Notes: generated by a model not told the origin, from the letters alone. Shown: positions 52,934 to 63,788, counted from the first letter of the stretch. The stretch: 64,000 nucleotides of DNA from Streptomyces daqingensis (GCF_014645895.1 NZ_BMMP01000006.1:124001-188000), one strand, 5' to 3'. Made by a program: numbers and translations.

Positions 52934-54811
52934 CTACTCGACTCCGATCAGCAGCGGCACGCACTGCCGGCCGCCTTCGTAGACCACTGTGTCGACGCCG
53001 AGATGGCTTCGTACCCGCTCTTCGAGCCGCGCGGCGAGCCCCTCAGGTGCGTGTTCGCCGACGACCAGCGTGACCAGTTCGCCGCCCGCGGCGAGCATCC
53101 GCTCCAGCACGTCCCCCGCGGTGCCGGCGATGTCGGAACCGATCACCGCCACGTCGCCTTCCACCAGCCCCAGCACGTCCCCCGCCTCGCAGACGCCGGC
53201 CATGGTCCAGGACTTGCGCTCCGCGACGGTCACCTCCCCGTAGCGGGTGGAGCCGGCGGCCGAGGTCATGGCGACGACGTCCTCGTCGAAACCGCGGTCC
53301 GGATCGTGCACCGCGAGGGCGGCGACCCCCTGCACGGCGGCGCGCGTGGGGACCACAGCGACACGTATGCCGCCCGGCGACTCGCGGACAGCCCGCGCGG
53401 CGGCTGCCGCCCTCGCGTGCAGCTCGACGTCGTTGGGCAGCAGAACCACCTCGGGGGCGCCGGCCTCCCGGACCACCGTTGCCAGCCCTTCGCCGTCGAG
53501 CGACTCACCGGCGCGCATGACGACCGCACCGGCCTCCTCGCACAGGTCCGCGAGCCCGTCGTCGTGGACGACTGCGACGACGGCGCGCCCTTCCCGGGAG
53601 CCTGGCCCCGGGCCGCGGCCTATGCCGTCCTCGTCGGCCCCCGTGCCGCTGCCGGACGATCGCGCTGTGCCCGTCGGCCCGCCGCCCGAGGGGGTCTCCG
53701 GGGCGCACCCGCCACGCGGTCCCTCCGGGTCCGGCGCGAGGTGTGTGACGCGGATGCGGTGCGGACGGCCTGCCGCGATGCCGGCCTCCACGGCCGCCCC
53801 TGCGTCGTCGACGTGGACGTGGACGCTCCACAGGCCGTCCCCGCCACCGACGACGAGTGAGTCGCCGAGACCGTCGAGCTGATCGCGCAGGGTGGCCACT
53901 GCCGCGTCGTCGGCGTCCAGCAGGTACATCACCTCGTACGCGGGGTCGCCCTCCGAGGCGTCCGCGGGAGCGGGACGGGGCGCGTGGCGCCCCTGCGGCG
54001 GCGTCGCACTGCGCGGACGTGAGGTGCCCTCCGGGCCCGACAGCGCGTCCGCCAGCGCACCCAGTACGGCGACGAGCCCGCTTCCCCCGGCGTCGACGAC
54101 CCCGGCCCGTCGCAGGGCGTCGAGCTGTCCCGTCGTCGCGGAGAGCGCCGTGCGGGCGCCGTCGTGCGCGGCACGCGCCACGGTGGCGGCCCCGGCCTCC
54201 GCGCCGGTGTCCGGGCCGGTGACGTCCGAACCCGCGGTGTCGGGGCCGGCGGCGGCCGCCGCGCCGCTGTCCGTGCTTCCGCCGCCTCCGCTCTCGGCGA
54301 CTGCCCGTTCGGCAGCGTCCGCAGCGGCACGCGCGACTGTCAGCATCGTCCCCTCGACCGGGCGTGCCACCGCCTCGTAGGCGGACTCCGCAGCGCGACG
54401 CAGCGCGGCGGCCAGCAGCCGCCCGCTGTCCGCGCCCTCCGGGCCCACCGCTCCGTCCCGCTGCGCGGACGTGCCCTCGCCCGCTTCCCCGTAGACCTCC
54501 GCCATACCGCACAGCAGTTGCGCCAGGATCGTCCCGGAGTTGCCGCACGCGCCGAGCAGCGCTCCCCGCGCGAGGGTGCGCAGTACGGGCGCGGCCGGGC
54601 TTCCCGGGGCGCCGGTGCCGTCCCTCCCGTCCTGCTCGCCTTCCAGCCCCTCGCACGCGGCGGTGGCTGTGCGGTGCAGGTTCGTGCCGGTGTCACCGTC
54701 CGCGACGGGGAAGACGTTGATCGAGTCGAGCTCCGCACGGCCCTCGCCGAGGGCGTCCCGCGCGAGAACGGCCCAGGCCCGTACCACCGTGGCGTCGAAC
54801 GGCTGTGGCAC
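52934..54811 (-). CDS. DAK2 / FakA-like fatty acid kinase family protein (YloV type)
   Basis: The 625-residue product has the DAK phosphatase/kinase N-terminal domain: LDSINVFPVADGDTGTNLHR (Mg-ATP site) and ACGNSGTILAQLLCG. It ends with the DUF1949/FakA C-terminal domain (TLVVGEHAPEGLAARLEERV). Between them lies a long low-complexity Gly/Ala/Asp/Thr insert, about residues 175-290. In Firmicutes FakA phosphorylates fatty acids bound to a FakB protein for phospholipid synthesis; here the partner is not visible. The GTG start has AGGAGG 6 nt upstream. It is divergent from rpmB, a conserved actinomycete arrangement next to recG. Confidence 0.9.
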   Translation of the reverse strand: MPQPFDATVVRAWAVLARDALGEGRAELDSINVFPVADGDTGTNLHRTATAACEGLEGEQDGRDGTGAPGSPAAPVLRTLARGALLGACGNSGTILAQLLCGMAEVYGEAGEGTSAQRDGAVGPEGADSGRLLAAALRRAAESAYEAVARPVEGTMLTVARAAADAAERAVAESGGGGSTDSGAAAAAGPDTAGSDVTGPDTGAEAGAATVARAAHDGARTALSATTGQLDALRRAGVVDAGGSGLVAVLGALADALSGPEGTSRPRSATPPQGRHAPRPAPADASEGDPAYEVMYLLDADDAAVATLRDQLDGLGDSLVVGGGDGLWSVHVHVDDAGAAVEAGIAAGRPHRIRVTHLAPDPEGPRGGCAPETPSGGGPTGTARSSGSGTGADEDGIGRGPGPGSREGRAVVAVVHDDGLADLCEEAGAVVMRAGESLDGEGLATVVREAGAPEVVLLPNDVELHARAAAAARAVRESPGGIRVAVVPTRAAVQGVAALAVHDPDRGFDEDVVAMTSAAGSTRYGEVTVAERKSWTMAGVCEAGDVLGLVEGDVAVIGSDIAGTAGDVLERMLAAGGELVTLVVGEHAPEGLAARLEERVRSHLGVDTVVYEGGRQCVPLLIGVE

Positions 54812-55000
54812 GTGAGACCTCCTGCAATGGGGACCGGTGACGGCGGACGGCGGCGGGGCACCCGCATCGGGCGCCGTCCGAAGGCTAGAGGAGAGACGGC
54901 GGAGCGGGGCGCGGAGCAGCGGCGGGCCGGGGTGGGGTGCGGGGCGGCCGGTGCTGGTTTCGCTGTTCGTGAGCAGGCGTTGTATGCTGCTCCGGTTGCC

Positions 55001-55022
55001 TGATGAGTATCGGGCCTCATCA
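55001..55022 (+). promoter_or_regulatory. Small hairpin in the rpmB leader region
   Basis: TGATGAG, 8-nt loop, CTCATCA form a perfect 7-bp stem about 83 nt before the rpmB start, in the divergent region between the DAK2 gene and rpmB. It may be a leader structure or an operator. I did not find a promoter that I could place with confidence. Confidence 0.4.
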
Positions 55023-55104
55023 CCTCCCTGGCAGTGCCGGTCGCTACACGTGCCTGCGTCGCCGGGATTTTCCGTACATGCATCTGAAGTCTTTGGAGTG
55101 ACCC

Positions 55105-55290
55105 GTGGCTGCCAACTGCGACGTCTGCGGCAAGGGGCCGGGCTTCGGCAACAGCATCTCCCACTCGCACCGCCGCACCCCGCGCCGCTGGAACCCCAAC
55201 ATCCAGCGCGTACGTGCAGTGGTCAACGGGACGCCGAAGCGCCTCAACGCCTGCACCTCGTGCATCAAGGCCGGCAAGGTCTCGCGCTGA
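55105..55290 (+). CDS. rpmB: 50S ribosomal protein L28
   Basis: The 61-residue product [20 protein letters not shown] continues with [13 protein letters not shown] and ends [12 protein letters not shown]. Two CxxC pairs mark the zinc-binding (C+) form. The GTG start has TTGGAGTG upstream. Confidence 0.96.
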   Translation: MAANCDVCGKGPGFGNSISHSHRRTPRRWNPNIQRVRAVVNGTPKRLNACTSCIKAGKVSR

Positions 55291-55405
55291 CGCAGCGCGG
55301 CCACCTCGCAGGCTTTTCCAGAGCCGGTTCGTCGATCTGACGGACCGGCTCTGCGCATGCCGGAAAGGGCATGGCGCGGCCGCCGCGCGCACAGCCGCCG
55401 CGGCC

Positions 55406-56305
<900 letters not shown>

Positions 56306-56428
56306 GCCTAGACCGTAGCCCGCGCGCCGTGAGCGCCCGCGGCCGGTTCGGCGCCGGCGCGGAATCGGCCCCCGGCACGGCAGCCGAGTAACGCCGCGTC
56401 GCCCCGTCCGGTCAGGTGCGCGGAACGT

Positions 56429-57436
56429 TCAGCTTTCCTCGCCGCTCCCGAAGTGGTCCCAGCCGCCTGCCTTCTCCCAGGCCGCGCCGTCCACCGTCAC
56501 CTGCGGCTGCGCGGACGGGGCGAGCACGTCGCCGATCTTCCGCCAGCGTGCGGGGAGTTTCGCGTCCGGCGGGAAGGTGGCGACCAGCGCGTGGTCCTCA
56601 CCCCCCGTGAGGACCCAGTGCAGCGGGTCCACGCCGACGGCCTGGCCGATGTCCGACATCTGGGCGGGCACGTCCAGGTCGGCCGAGCGCAGGTCGATGC
56701 GGACCTTGCTGGCCTCGGCGATGTGCCCGAGGTCCGCGACGAGTCCGTCGCTGACGTCGGTCATCGCGGTCGCCCCGAGCCCTGCCGCGGCGGGCCCCGC
56801 GTGGTACGGCGGTTCGGGCCTGCGGTGCGCCTCCACGAAGGCGCGCGGCGAGCGGAACCCCCGGGAGAGCACCGCGTGTCCGGCGGCGGACCAGCCCAGC
56901 CAGCCGGTGAAGGCCACGACGTCGCCGGGTCTCGCGCCGAAGCGGGTCACGGGTTCGCGGTTGCGCATGTCGCCGAGCGCGGTGATGGAGACGGTGATCG
57001 TCGCTCCGCGGACGACGTCGCCGCCCACGACGGCGGCCGAGGCGACCTGCGCCTCGTCGCGGATGCCGTCCATGAGCTCCATCGGCCAGTTCGCGGGGAG
57101 TTCCGCGGGGACGACGAGTCCGAGCAGCAGCGCCGTGGGGAAGGCGCCCATGGCGGCGATGTCGGCGAGGTTCTCCGCCGCGGCCTTGCGCCCCACGTCG
57201 TACGCCGTGGACCAGTCGCGCCTGAAGTGCCGCCCCTCCAGCAGGATGTCGGTCGTCGCGACGACTCTGCGGTCCGGGGCCGCGACCACTGCCGCGTCGT
57301 CCCCGGGGCCGATGCGGACGGCGGGAGTCGTCGTGAGCCGGGACGTCAACTGCCTGATCAGACCGAACTCTCCGAGTTCGCCGACGGTGCCGGGCGTGCG
57401 CGCACGGCCGCCGTTGTAGTCCCCGCTCAGCTGCAT
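56429..57436 (-). CDS. thiL: Thiamine-monophosphate kinase ThiL
   Basis: The 335-residue product shows ThiL motifs GTVGELGEFGLIRQLTSRL, RIGPGDDAAVV, TTDILLEGRHFRRDW, AENLADIAAMGAFPTALLLG and MTDVSDGLVADLGHIAEASK. It makes thiamine pyrophosphate from thiamine monophosphate. The ATG has AAGGGGCGGG upstream. It is divergent from the Lrp-type gene across 240 bp and is followed by thiD. Confidence 0.95.
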   Translation of the reverse strand: MQLSGDYNGGRARTPGTVGELGEFGLIRQLTSRLTTTPAVRIGPGDDAAVVAAPDRRVVATTDILLEGRHFRRDWSTAYDVGRKAAAENLADIAAMGAFPTALLLGLVVPAELPANWPMELMDGIRDEAQVASAAVVGGDVVRGATITVSITALGDMRNREPVTRFGARPGDVVAFTGWLGWSAAGHAVLSRGFRSPRAFVEAHRRPEPPYHAGPAAAGLGATAMTDVSDGLVADLGHIAEASKVRIDLRSADLDVPAQMSDIGQAVGVDPLHWVLTGGEDHALVATFPPDAKLPARWRKIGDVLAPSAQPQVTVDGAAWEKAGGWDHFGSGEES

Positions 57437-57678
57437 CGTCCCGCCCCTTCGACCCTCACTTGCCCTGTGATCCTTCCGTACGCGCGCCCCCTGCCCGCGC
57501 CCCCTGCGCGGAAAGCGGCGCCTCCGCCCGCCCCGGTACGCCCCCGCGACGGACGCGTGCCCTGCGGCGTCAGCGCACCGTTACCTACAGTGCCGCGGGT
57601 CTCCCGCGGGGTAGTGGCGACGCGGTACCGTGGCGTCCCCCTTCCCTCCGTGCTCCCCTCAGCCGCCCTGGAGGTTCC

Positions 57679-57912
57679 GTGGTACAGGCGTACATCCTGA
57701 TCCAGACCGAGGTCGGCAAGGCATCGACCGTCGCCGACTTCGTCTCCAAGCTTCCGGGCATCATGCACGCGGAGGACGTGACCGGCCCTTACGACGTGAT
57801 CGTGCGCGCGCAGTCCGACAGCGTCGACGAGCTCGGCCGCCTGGTCGTCGCCGAGATCCAGAAGGTCGACGGCATCACGCGGACGTTGACCTGCCCGATC
57901 GTTCATCTGTAG
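57679..57912 (+). CDS. Stand-alone Lrp/AsnC ligand-binding (RAM) domain protein
   Basis: The 77-residue product VVQAYILIQTEVGKASTVAD has the RAM-domain core (VTGPYDVIVRAQSDSVDELG, KVDGITRTLTCPIVHL) without an HTH. Such proteins form ring oligomers and may sense amino acids or modulate full-length Lrp proteins; this one is widely conserved in actinomycetes. The GTG start has TGGAGGTTCC upstream. It is followed by the DUF3515 gene after 20 bp. Confidence 0.9.
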   Translation: MVQAYILIQTEVGKASTVADFVSKLPGIMHAEDVTGPYDVIVRAQSDSVDELGRLVVAEIQKVDGITRTLTCPIVHL

Positions 57913-57932
57913 CTCCCCCGTATGCTCGCCCG

Positions 57933-58403
57933 GTGAACACCTCTTACTACCGGGTTACGTTCGCCGTCGCCGCACTGGCCGTCGCGGGCTGCTCGGGCGA
58001 GGAGGGGCCGGCAGCCCCGCACCCCTCCGGCAAGGCCGCCGCGACGTGCCGGTCGCTCCACGACCGGCTTCCGGAGCACGTGGACGGGCAGGAGCGGATC
58101 ACACTCGACCCGGCCTCGAAGTACACCGCGGCTTGGGGCGATCCGGCCATCGAACTGCGCTGTGGAGTGCCGCGCCCCGAGAAGCTCTCGCCCGGCAGTG
58201 AACACTACAACCCCACGGCGGAGGCGGTGGACGTCAACGGCGTCTCCTGGCTGGTGGAGAAGCGCGAAGAGGGTTACCGCTTCACCACCGTCGACCGCGA
58301 GGCGAACGTCGAGTTGACGGTCCCCGGCGATCACGCCCCTGAGATCAACGCGCTGCCGGACCTGGCGAAGCCCGTCCGCAGTTCGGTGCCCGAGCACCAC
58401 TGA
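57933..58403 (+). CDS. DUF3515 lipoprotein
   Basis: The 156-residue product begins with a lipoprotein signal (FAVAALAVAGCSGEE; lipobox VAGC). The mature part contains CRSLHDRLPEHVDGQER, WGDPAIELRCGVPRPEKL and VNGVSWLVEKREEGYRFTTV, the DUF3515 pattern with conserved Cys residues. Function unknown; located outside the membrane. Usual neighbour of ddl and the Lrp-type gene in Streptomyces. It converges with ddlA. Confidence 0.88.
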   Translation: MNTSYYRVTFAVAALAVAGCSGEEGPAAPHPSGKAAATCRSLHDRLPEHVDGQERITLDPASKYTAAWGDPAIELRCGVPRPEKLSPGSEHYNPTAEAVDVNGVSWLVEKREEGYRFTTVDREANVELTVPGDHAPEINALPDLAKPVRSSVPEHH

Positions 58404-58429
58404 CATTCCGACCGCCGGCGCCCGGCCGG

Positions 58430-59566
58430 TCAGCGCAGGCCGGTCTCGCGGCGCAGCGCGGCCTGGATGAGCCGGTCCACGAGTTCGGCATAGCTGACGC
58501 CGCTCTTCTGCCACATCCGCGGATACATCGAGATGGGCGTGAAGCCGGGCATCGTGTTGATCTCGTTGATGACGAACTCCCCGTCCTCGGTGCGGAAGAA
58601 ATCCGCCCGGACGAGGCCCTCGCAGGAGGCGGCCTCGAATGCGCACACCGCCAGCTCCTGCACCCTCGCGGTCTCCTCGGGGCTGAGCGGCGCGGGCACG
58701 ATGCCGGAGGCGGAGTCGATGTACTTCGCCTCGAAGTCGTAGAAGTCGTGGGCGCTCACCGGCGGGATCTCCGCGGGGACGCTCGCCCGCGGGCCGTCCT
58801 CGAACTCCAGCACGCCGCACTCGATCTCACGCCCGCTGAGCAGCGACTCGACGACGACCTTCGGGTCGTGCCGCTGGGCTTCGGCGATGGCGTCGTCCAG
58901 TCCCCCGATGTCGTGCACCTTGGTGATGCCCATCGACGAACCCGCCCGCGCCGGCTTCACGAACAGCGGCCAGCCGTGCCGGCCCGCCAGGTCCAGGATC
59001 CGCTTGCGCGCGCCGTCGGGGTCGGCCTTCCAGTCCCGCGGGCGGACCGTCACGTACGGGCCGACGGGCAGTCCGAAGGAGGCGAAGACCCGCTTCATGT
59101 ACTCCTTGTCCATGCCGACCGCCGACGCGAGCACTCCCGCACCGACATAGGGCACGCCCGACATCTCCAGCAGCCCCTGCAGCGTGCCGTCTTCGCCGTA
59201 CGGGCCGTGCAGCACGGGGAAGACGACGTCCACCTCGCCCAGCGCCTTCGGCACGGAGCCCGGCTCGTGGTACGTCACCTCGCGGTTGCCCGGTTCGAGC
59301 GGCAGCAGCACGCCGCCCGTCGTGGTGTCGGCCAGTTCGGAGACGCTCGGCAGTCTGCTGTTCTCGATGGCCATCCGCTCGGGTTCGTCTGCGGTCAGCG
59401 CCCAGCGGCCGTCCGTGGTGATGCCGATGGGCAGCACCTCGTACTTCTCACGGTCGATGGCGGCGAGTACGGCTCCTGCGGTGACGACCGAGATCGCGTG
59501 CTCGGAGCTGCGCCCGCCGAACACGACGGCGACACGGGGCTTGCGGGAGGGGCTCTGGCTGCTCAT
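58430..59566 (-). CDS. ddlA: D-alanine--D-alanine ligase
   Basis: The 378-residue product begins MSSQSPSRKPRVAVVFGGRS and contains SEHAISVVTAGAVL, VFPVLHGPYGEDGTLQGLLE, GSSMGITKVHDI and FINEINTMPGFT-type ligands (EFVINEINTMPGFTPISMY). The loop KYIDSASGIVPAPLS fits the D-Ala-D-Ala (rather than D-Lac) class by general appearance. It makes the dipeptide for peptidoglycan. The ATG at 59566 fits the family; upstream codons are non-conserved. Confidence 0.95.
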   Translation of the reverse strand: MSSQSPSRKPRVAVVFGGRSSEHAISVVTAGAVLAAIDREKYEVLPIGITTDGRWALTADEPERMAIENSRLPSVSELADTTTGGVLLPLEPGNREVTYHEPGSVPKALGEVDVVFPVLHGPYGEDGTLQGLLEMSGVPYVGAGVLASAVGMDKEYMKRVFASFGLPVGPYVTVRPRDWKADPDGARKRILDLAGRHGWPLFVKPARAGSSMGITKVHDIGGLDDAIAEAQRHDPKVVVESLLSGREIECGVLEFEDGPRASVPAEIPPVSAHDFYDFEAKYIDSASGIVPAPLSPEETARVQELAVCAFEAASCEGLVRADFFRTEDGEFVINEINTMPGFTPISMYPRMWQKSGVSYAELVDRLIQAALRRETGLR

Positions 59567-59777
59567 ATCGGACCGACTGTACCGCCTGGCCCTTGGCCCG
59601 TCAGGGTCCCGGGGCCCGCGTCGCGGCACCGGCCCCGTCCGGGGTTCCGCTGACACCCCGCACGGGCTCCTGGGGCCGAACGCCCCCGGGACGGCACGAA
59701 GATCGCGCCTGCGCACCGGCGTCGGAACGCTGCGGCCGTGCAACCGCGCGGTCGCGGCGGCGCGACCGCGCGATCCG

Positions 59778-60779
59778 TCAGACGCGCTCGGCCTTCGCGC
59801 TGCGCGACATGAGTTCCTTCAGGGCGACGAGCGGCGGCTTGCCGTCGTGGACGATGCCGACGACCGTCTCCGTGATCGGCATCTCCACGCCGTGCCGCCG
59901 CGCCAGTTCACGTACGGACTCGCACGACTTGACACCCTCCGCCGTCTGGCGTGTGACGGCGATCGTCTCCTGAAGGGTCATGCCGCGGCCGAGATTCGTG
60001 CCGAAGGTGTGGTTCCTGGAGAGCGGCGAGGAACAGGTGGCCACGAGGTCCCCCATCCCGGCGAGCCCGGCGAAGGTACGGGCGTCCGCGCCCATCGCCG
60101 ACCCGAGCCGGGCGGTCTCCGCCAGACCCCGCGTGATCAGCGAGGCCTTCGCGTTGTCCCCCAGTCCCATCCCGTCCGCGATGCCGACGGCCAGCGCGAT
60201 CACGTTCTTGACGGCGCCGCCGAGTTCGCAGCCGACGACGTCCGTATTGGTGTACGGGCGGAAGTACGGCGTGTGGCATGCGGCCTGCAGGCGAAGAGCC
60301 ACGCGCTCGTCCGCGCAGGCGACGACGGAGGCCGCGGGCTGCCTCTCCGCGATCTCCCTGGCGAGGTTGGGGCCGGTCAGCACGGCGACGCGTGACGCCT
60401 CCACGCCCGCGACCTCCTCGACGACCTCGCTCATCCGCTTGGCGGTTCCGAGTTCGACGCCCTTCATCAGCGAGACCAGCACGGTCTCCGGATGCAGCAG
60501 CGGCGTCCACGCCGCGAGGTTTCCGCGCAGGGTCTGGGAGGGCACCGCGAGCACCGTGAACTCCGCGCCGCGCGCCGCCTCCGCGGCGTCCGTGGTGGCG
60601 GTGACACCGGCCGGGAGCTCCGTTCCCGGGAGGTAGTCGGGGTTCACGCGGCGGGTGTTGACGGCTTCGGCCAGTTCGGGCCGCCGCCCCCAGAGCGTCA
60701 CTTCGCAGCCCGCGTCGGCGAGCACCATCGCGAAGGCCGTGCCCCAGGAACCTGTGCCGAATACGGCGGCTTTCGTCAC
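59778..60779 (-). CDS. gpsA: Glycerol-3-phosphate dehydrogenase (NAD(P)+) GpsA
   Basis: The 333-residue product has the NAD fold [68 protein letters not shown] (catalytic Lys) and [20 protein letters not shown]. It reduces dihydroxyacetone phosphate to glycerol-3-phosphate for phospholipids. The GTG start overlaps the plsC stop by 4 nt, coupling it to the acyltransferase that uses its product pathway. Confidence 0.96.
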   Translation of the reverse strand: MTKAAVFGTGSWGTAFAMVLADAGCEVTLWGRRPELAEAVNTRRVNPDYLPGTELPAGVTATTDAAEAARGAEFTVLAVPSQTLRGNLAAWTPLLHPETVLVSLMKGVELGTAKRMSEVVEEVAGVEASRVAVLTGPNLAREIAERQPAASVVACADERVALRLQAACHTPYFRPYTNTDVVGCELGGAVKNVIALAVGIADGMGLGDNAKASLITRGLAETARLGSAMGADARTFAGLAGMGDLVATCSSPLSRNHTFGTNLGRGMTLQETIAVTRQTAEGVKSCESVRELARRHGVEMPITETVVGIVHDGKPPLVALKELMSRSAKAERV

Positions 60780-61678
60780 GCGTTCTCTCCCTCGGCCGCC
60801 GGAGGCGCCGCGTCCGGCTGTACGGACCGTCCGCCCTGCTCCGGTGCGGCTCCCCGGCCGTTCCTCTCGCTGTTGACGTTCTCCTCGCCGCGGGGCGTCC
60901 GTTCGCCCTGCCGCACCGCACGTTCGCCGTTCTCCTGACGGGGGAGGCGCTCCGGGCCGCGGGAGGCCGCCGCCTGGCGGTGGTCGTAGCGCTCGGCCGG
61001 CGGCGTCTCACCGCGGATGTCGGCGAGCTGCGCGGTGATCTCGTCCATGATCCGCTCGGTGACCTCCCGCAGCACCGCCGCGGTCGCCTCCTTGCCATGG
61101 AACTCCGAGAGATCGATGGGCGGTCCGGCCTGCACGACGAGGGTCCTGCGGGGGAAGAACTTGATGTCGCCGCGCTTCGGATAGGGCGGGACGGCGAGGT
61201 TGGCCCCCCACTGCGCGACGGGAATGACGGGCACCCTCGTCTCCAGCGCGACCCTGGCGGCGCCGGTCTTCCCCTTCATGGGCCACATCCGGGGGTCCCT
61301 GGTCAGAGTGCCCTCGGGGTAGAACACCACGCACTCGCCCTTGTTGATGGCCTCGACGGCGGCGCGGAAGGCCCCTATGGCGTCCTTGGACTCGCGGAAG
61401 ACGGGGATCTGCCCGGTCCCCCGCATGGCCGCCCCGACGAACCCGCTCTTGAACAGCCCGACCTTCGCGAGAAAGCGCGGAACCCGTCCGGTGTTGTACT
61501 GGAAGTGGGCATAGGAAAGCGGGTCCAGGGCCGAGTTGTGATTGACGACCGTGATAAATCCGCCGCTTTCCGGAATATGCTCCATTCCGCGCCAGTCCCG
61601 CTTGAAGAACAGCACGAGCGGCGGTTTCACCAAAACCGCGGCAAGGCGGTACCAGAAGCCGATTCTGCGGCGGGACAC
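60776..61678 (-). CDS. plsC: 1-acyl-sn-glycerol-3-phosphate acyltransferase (PlsC family)
   Basis: The 300-residue product has the acyltransferase motifs [18 protein letters not shown] (NHx4D), [26 protein letters not shown] (PEGT) and [13 protein letters not shown] hydrophobic N-terminal segment ([18 protein letters not shown]) may contact the membrane. The C-terminal about 70 residues are Arg/Glu/Gly-rich and disordered. The GTG at 61678 is chosen; GAGGAG lies 11 nt upstream. It overlaps gpsA by 4 nt and is divergent from cofC. Confidence 0.93.
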   Translation of the reverse strand: MSRRRIGFWYRLAAVLVKPPLVLFFKRDWRGMEHIPESGGFITVVNHNSALDPLSYAHFQYNTGRVPRFLAKVGLFKSGFVGAAMRGTGQIPVFRESKDAIGAFRAAVEAINKGECVVFYPEGTLTRDPRMWPMKGKTGAARVALETRVPVIPVAQWGANLAVPPYPKRGDIKFFPRRTLVVQAGPPIDLSEFHGKEATAAVLREVTERIMDEITAQLADIRGETPPAERYDHRQAAASRGPERLPRQENGERAVRQGERTPRGEENVNSERNGRGAAPEQGGRSVQPDAAPPAAEGENA

Positions 61679-61943
61679 CCGGACACCATCTCCTCTTGCC
61701 TGTTCGAACAGCCACGTGGGTCCGTGCGGCGGCGAGGCAGTGGCCTCCCGCGGAACGGGCACGGGGCCCTCTGCACTACGGCTGGGCCTGCCACATCGCG
61801 GCGGCGCGGGTTCCCCCAGCGCGCGAGGGGCAAGTCTCACCCCGCACCCCCCACCGTGTCGAGCGCACGGTCTGTCGGCGTCTGTCCTGCAACCGTAGCC
61901 CGGGGCCTGCGGGGCCGCGGCGGCGGCAGGTGAGAATGAGGCG

Positions 61944-62615
61944 ATGGAGCCGCATCTGACACCACCGGCGTGGACCCTCCTGATGCCGCTGAAGCCACTG
62001 TCGCGCGCCAAGAGCAGGCTCGCCGCGGCGGCGGCAGCCCCGGCGCGCGCACGGCTCGCGCTGGCGTTCGCCCAGGACGCCGTCAGCGCGGCCCTGACCT
62101 GTACGGCCGTACACGATGTGGCAGTTGTCACCAACGACGAGCAGGCGGCCGAGGAGCTGGCCGCTCTCGGGGCGCACATCGTGCCGGACGCCCCGGACGC
62201 GGGCCTCAACCCCGCCCTGGCACACGGTGCCGCCGTCGTGCGCGGTATCCGCCCTGAAGCGCCGCTGGCGGCCCTCAACGCCGATCTGCCCGCGCTACGG
62301 GCCCGCGAACTCGCACGTGTGCTTCAGGCCGCCGCGGAGGCCCCCCGCGCGTTCCTCGCGGACGCCGCCGGGACGGGCACCACGCTGCTCTCCGCCATGC
62401 CGGGCCATGCGCTGCGCCCGCGGTTCGGGCCGCGTTCGCGCGCCGGGCATGCCGCTTCGGGGGCGTCGGAGCTGCTTCTGGCCGACGCGGACAGCGTGCG
62501 GCAGGACGTCGACACGGAGGCCGACCTGGCCGCCGCGGTCGTTCTCGGCGTGGGCCCGCACACCGCCGGGGCGCTGTGCGGCGGCCCGGGGCCCACGCCC
62601 GTCAACGCGGTGTGA
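61944..62615 (+). CDS. cofC: 2-phospho-L-lactate (or phosphoenolpyruvate) guanylyltransferase CofC/FbiD
   Basis: The 223-residue product begins with TLLMPLKPLSRAKSRL, the nucleotidyltransferase signature of CofC, and continues with LNPALAHGAAVVRG, AALNADLPALRARELARVL and FLADAAGTGTTLLSAMPGHA. It activates phospholactate or phosphoenolpyruvate with GTP in cofactor F420 synthesis. Position next to plsC/gpsA is the usual one in Streptomyces. Confidence 0.93.
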   Translation: MEPHLTPPAWTLLMPLKPLSRAKSRLAAAAAAPARARLALAFAQDAVSAALTCTAVHDVAVVTNDEQAAEELAALGAHIVPDAPDAGLNPALAHGAAVVRGIRPEAPLAALNADLPALRARELARVLQAAAEAPRAFLADAAGTGTTLLSAMPGHALRPRFGPRSRAGHAASGASELLLADADSVRQDVDTEADLAAAVVLGVGPHTAGALCGGPGPTPVNAV

Positions 62616-62638
62616 GGGCACTGCCATAGGCTTCTGCC

Positions 62639-62842
62639 ATGCAGGCAACCTCGTACACGTTCGACCCCGAGACGCGCAGCGGGAGCGTACTGCTCGATGA
62701 CGGCACCCCTCTGCCGTTCGACGCCGCCGCGTTCGACGCCGGAGGGCTGCGCCTGCTGCGGTCCGGGCAGCGCGTACGCATCGAGGTCGAGGGGACCGGC
62801 GAGGAGCGGCGCGTCACCTTCGTCACCTTGCAGACCCTCTGA
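62639..62842 (+). CDS. Small conserved protein with cold-shock-like pattern, function unknown
   Basis: The 67-residue product MQATSYTFDPETRSGSVLLD, then LPFDAAAFDAGGLRLLRSGQ and RVRIEVEG. The pattern (TFDPETRSGSVLLDDGTPLPF) resembles a beta-barrel of cold-shock type but lacks the RNP motifs. It begins 23 bp after cofC, with no clear ribosome-binding site of its own, so it is probably translated from the cofC transcript. Conserved in this position in Streptomyces as far as I remember. Confidence 0.8.
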   Translation: MQATSYTFDPETRSGSVLLDDGTPLPFDAAAFDAGGLRLLRSGQRVRIEVEGTGEERRVTFVTLQTL

Positions 62843-62954
62843 CTCTGTGCATCGGTTCTCCCCCTGCGCCCGGCAGGCCGCCGGCAGGCCCGCCGGACCG
62901 AGCCTCCGCGCGAAGTCCGCGGTCGCGGCGGTGCGTTAGCACCCCCGAACGCCC

Positions 62955-62990
62955 GCCGGGCCGGACTCCCCGGCGGGAGTCCGGCCCGGC
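62955..62990. terminator. Bidirectional terminator between the small conserved gene and hupS
   Basis: GCCGGGCCGGACTCCC, loop CGGC, and the exact complement form a perfect 16-bp stem between convergent genes. Confidence 0.88.
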
Positions 62991-63009
62991 GTCGCGGGTC
63001 GAGTACAGC

Positions 63010-63663
63010 TCAGCGCTTGCGAGCGGTGGCCCTTTTGGCGGTGGACTTGCGGGCGGCGGTGCGGCGGCCCGGGGCCTTCCTGGCCGGCGCCTTCTTGGTG
63101 GTCGACTTCTTGCCCGTGGCCTTCTTGGCGGTCGACTTCTTCGCCGTGGACTTCTTCGCGGTGGACTTCTTCGCCGTCGCCTTCTTCGCCGCCGTCTTCT
63201 TCGCCGGCGTCCGCTTGGCGGTGGTCTTCGTCGCGGCCTTCTTCGCTCCGCCGCGCTGCGCCGTGCTCTTCTTCGCCGTCGTCTTCTTCGCTCCCGCGCG
63301 CTTCGTCGCGGCCTTCTTCGTGGAAGTTCCGCCCATCAGACTGCCCTTGGGGGCCTTCTTCACGGCGACATCGTTCTTCGGAAGCTTCTTCGCCCCGCTG
63401 ACCAGTTCCTTGAATCCGGCGCCGGCACGGAAGCGGGGCACCGAGGTCTTCCTCACCCGCACGCGCTCACCGGTCTGCGGGTTGCGGGCGTACCGCGCGG
63501 GGCGGTCCACCTTCTCGAAGGAGCCGAACCCGGTGACCGAGACCCGCTCCCCCGCCACAACGGAGCGGACGATCGCGTCCAGCACGACATCGACCGCTTC
63601 CGCGGCCTGCTGCCGTCCACCGAGCTTGTCCTGGATTGCTTCGACGAGCTGCGCCTTGTTCAC
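63010..63663 (-). CDS. hupS: HU-family nucleoid protein HupS with histone-H1-like lysine-rich tail
   Basis: The 217-residue product has a standard HU domain (MNKAQLVEAIQDKLGGRQQA, VSVTGFGSFEKVDRPARYAR, NPQTGERVRV) over about 93 residues. A tail of about 120 residues made of KKxxA repeats (KKATAKKSTAKKSTAKKSTA) follows. Streptomyces HupS compacts DNA in spores. The GTG start has GAAGGGGAAG upstream, and a promoter was found. It is separated from cofC-side genes by a strong terminator. Confidence 0.95.
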   Translation of the reverse strand: MNKAQLVEAIQDKLGGRQQAAEAVDVVLDAIVRSVVAGERVSVTGFGSFEKVDRPARYARNPQTGERVRVRKTSVPRFRAGAGFKELVSGAKKLPKNDVAVKKAPKGSLMGGTSTKKAATKRAGAKKTTAKKSTAQRGGAKKAATKTTAKRTPAKKTAAKKATAKKSTAKKSTAKKSTAKKATGKKSTTKKAPARKAPGRRTAARKSTAKRATARKR

Positions 63664-63714
63664 GTCTTCCCCTTCGGAACTATTGCAGGAACGAATGTGT
63701 TCAAGCTTTTTCGC

Positions 63715-63743
63715 ACGCTAGGCAGATATATACCGCGAATCAA
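63715..63743 (-). promoter_or_regulatory. Promoter of hupS
   Basis: On the minus strand TTGATT (63743-63738) and TAGCGT (63720-63715) are separated by 17 bp, in an AT-rich tract (GGTATATATCTG). The predicted start is about 45 nt before the GTG. Confidence 0.65.
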
Positions 63744-63788
63744 ACATGAAACGGGCGAATCACCCTTGTGCCGCAACGAACTCGCCCT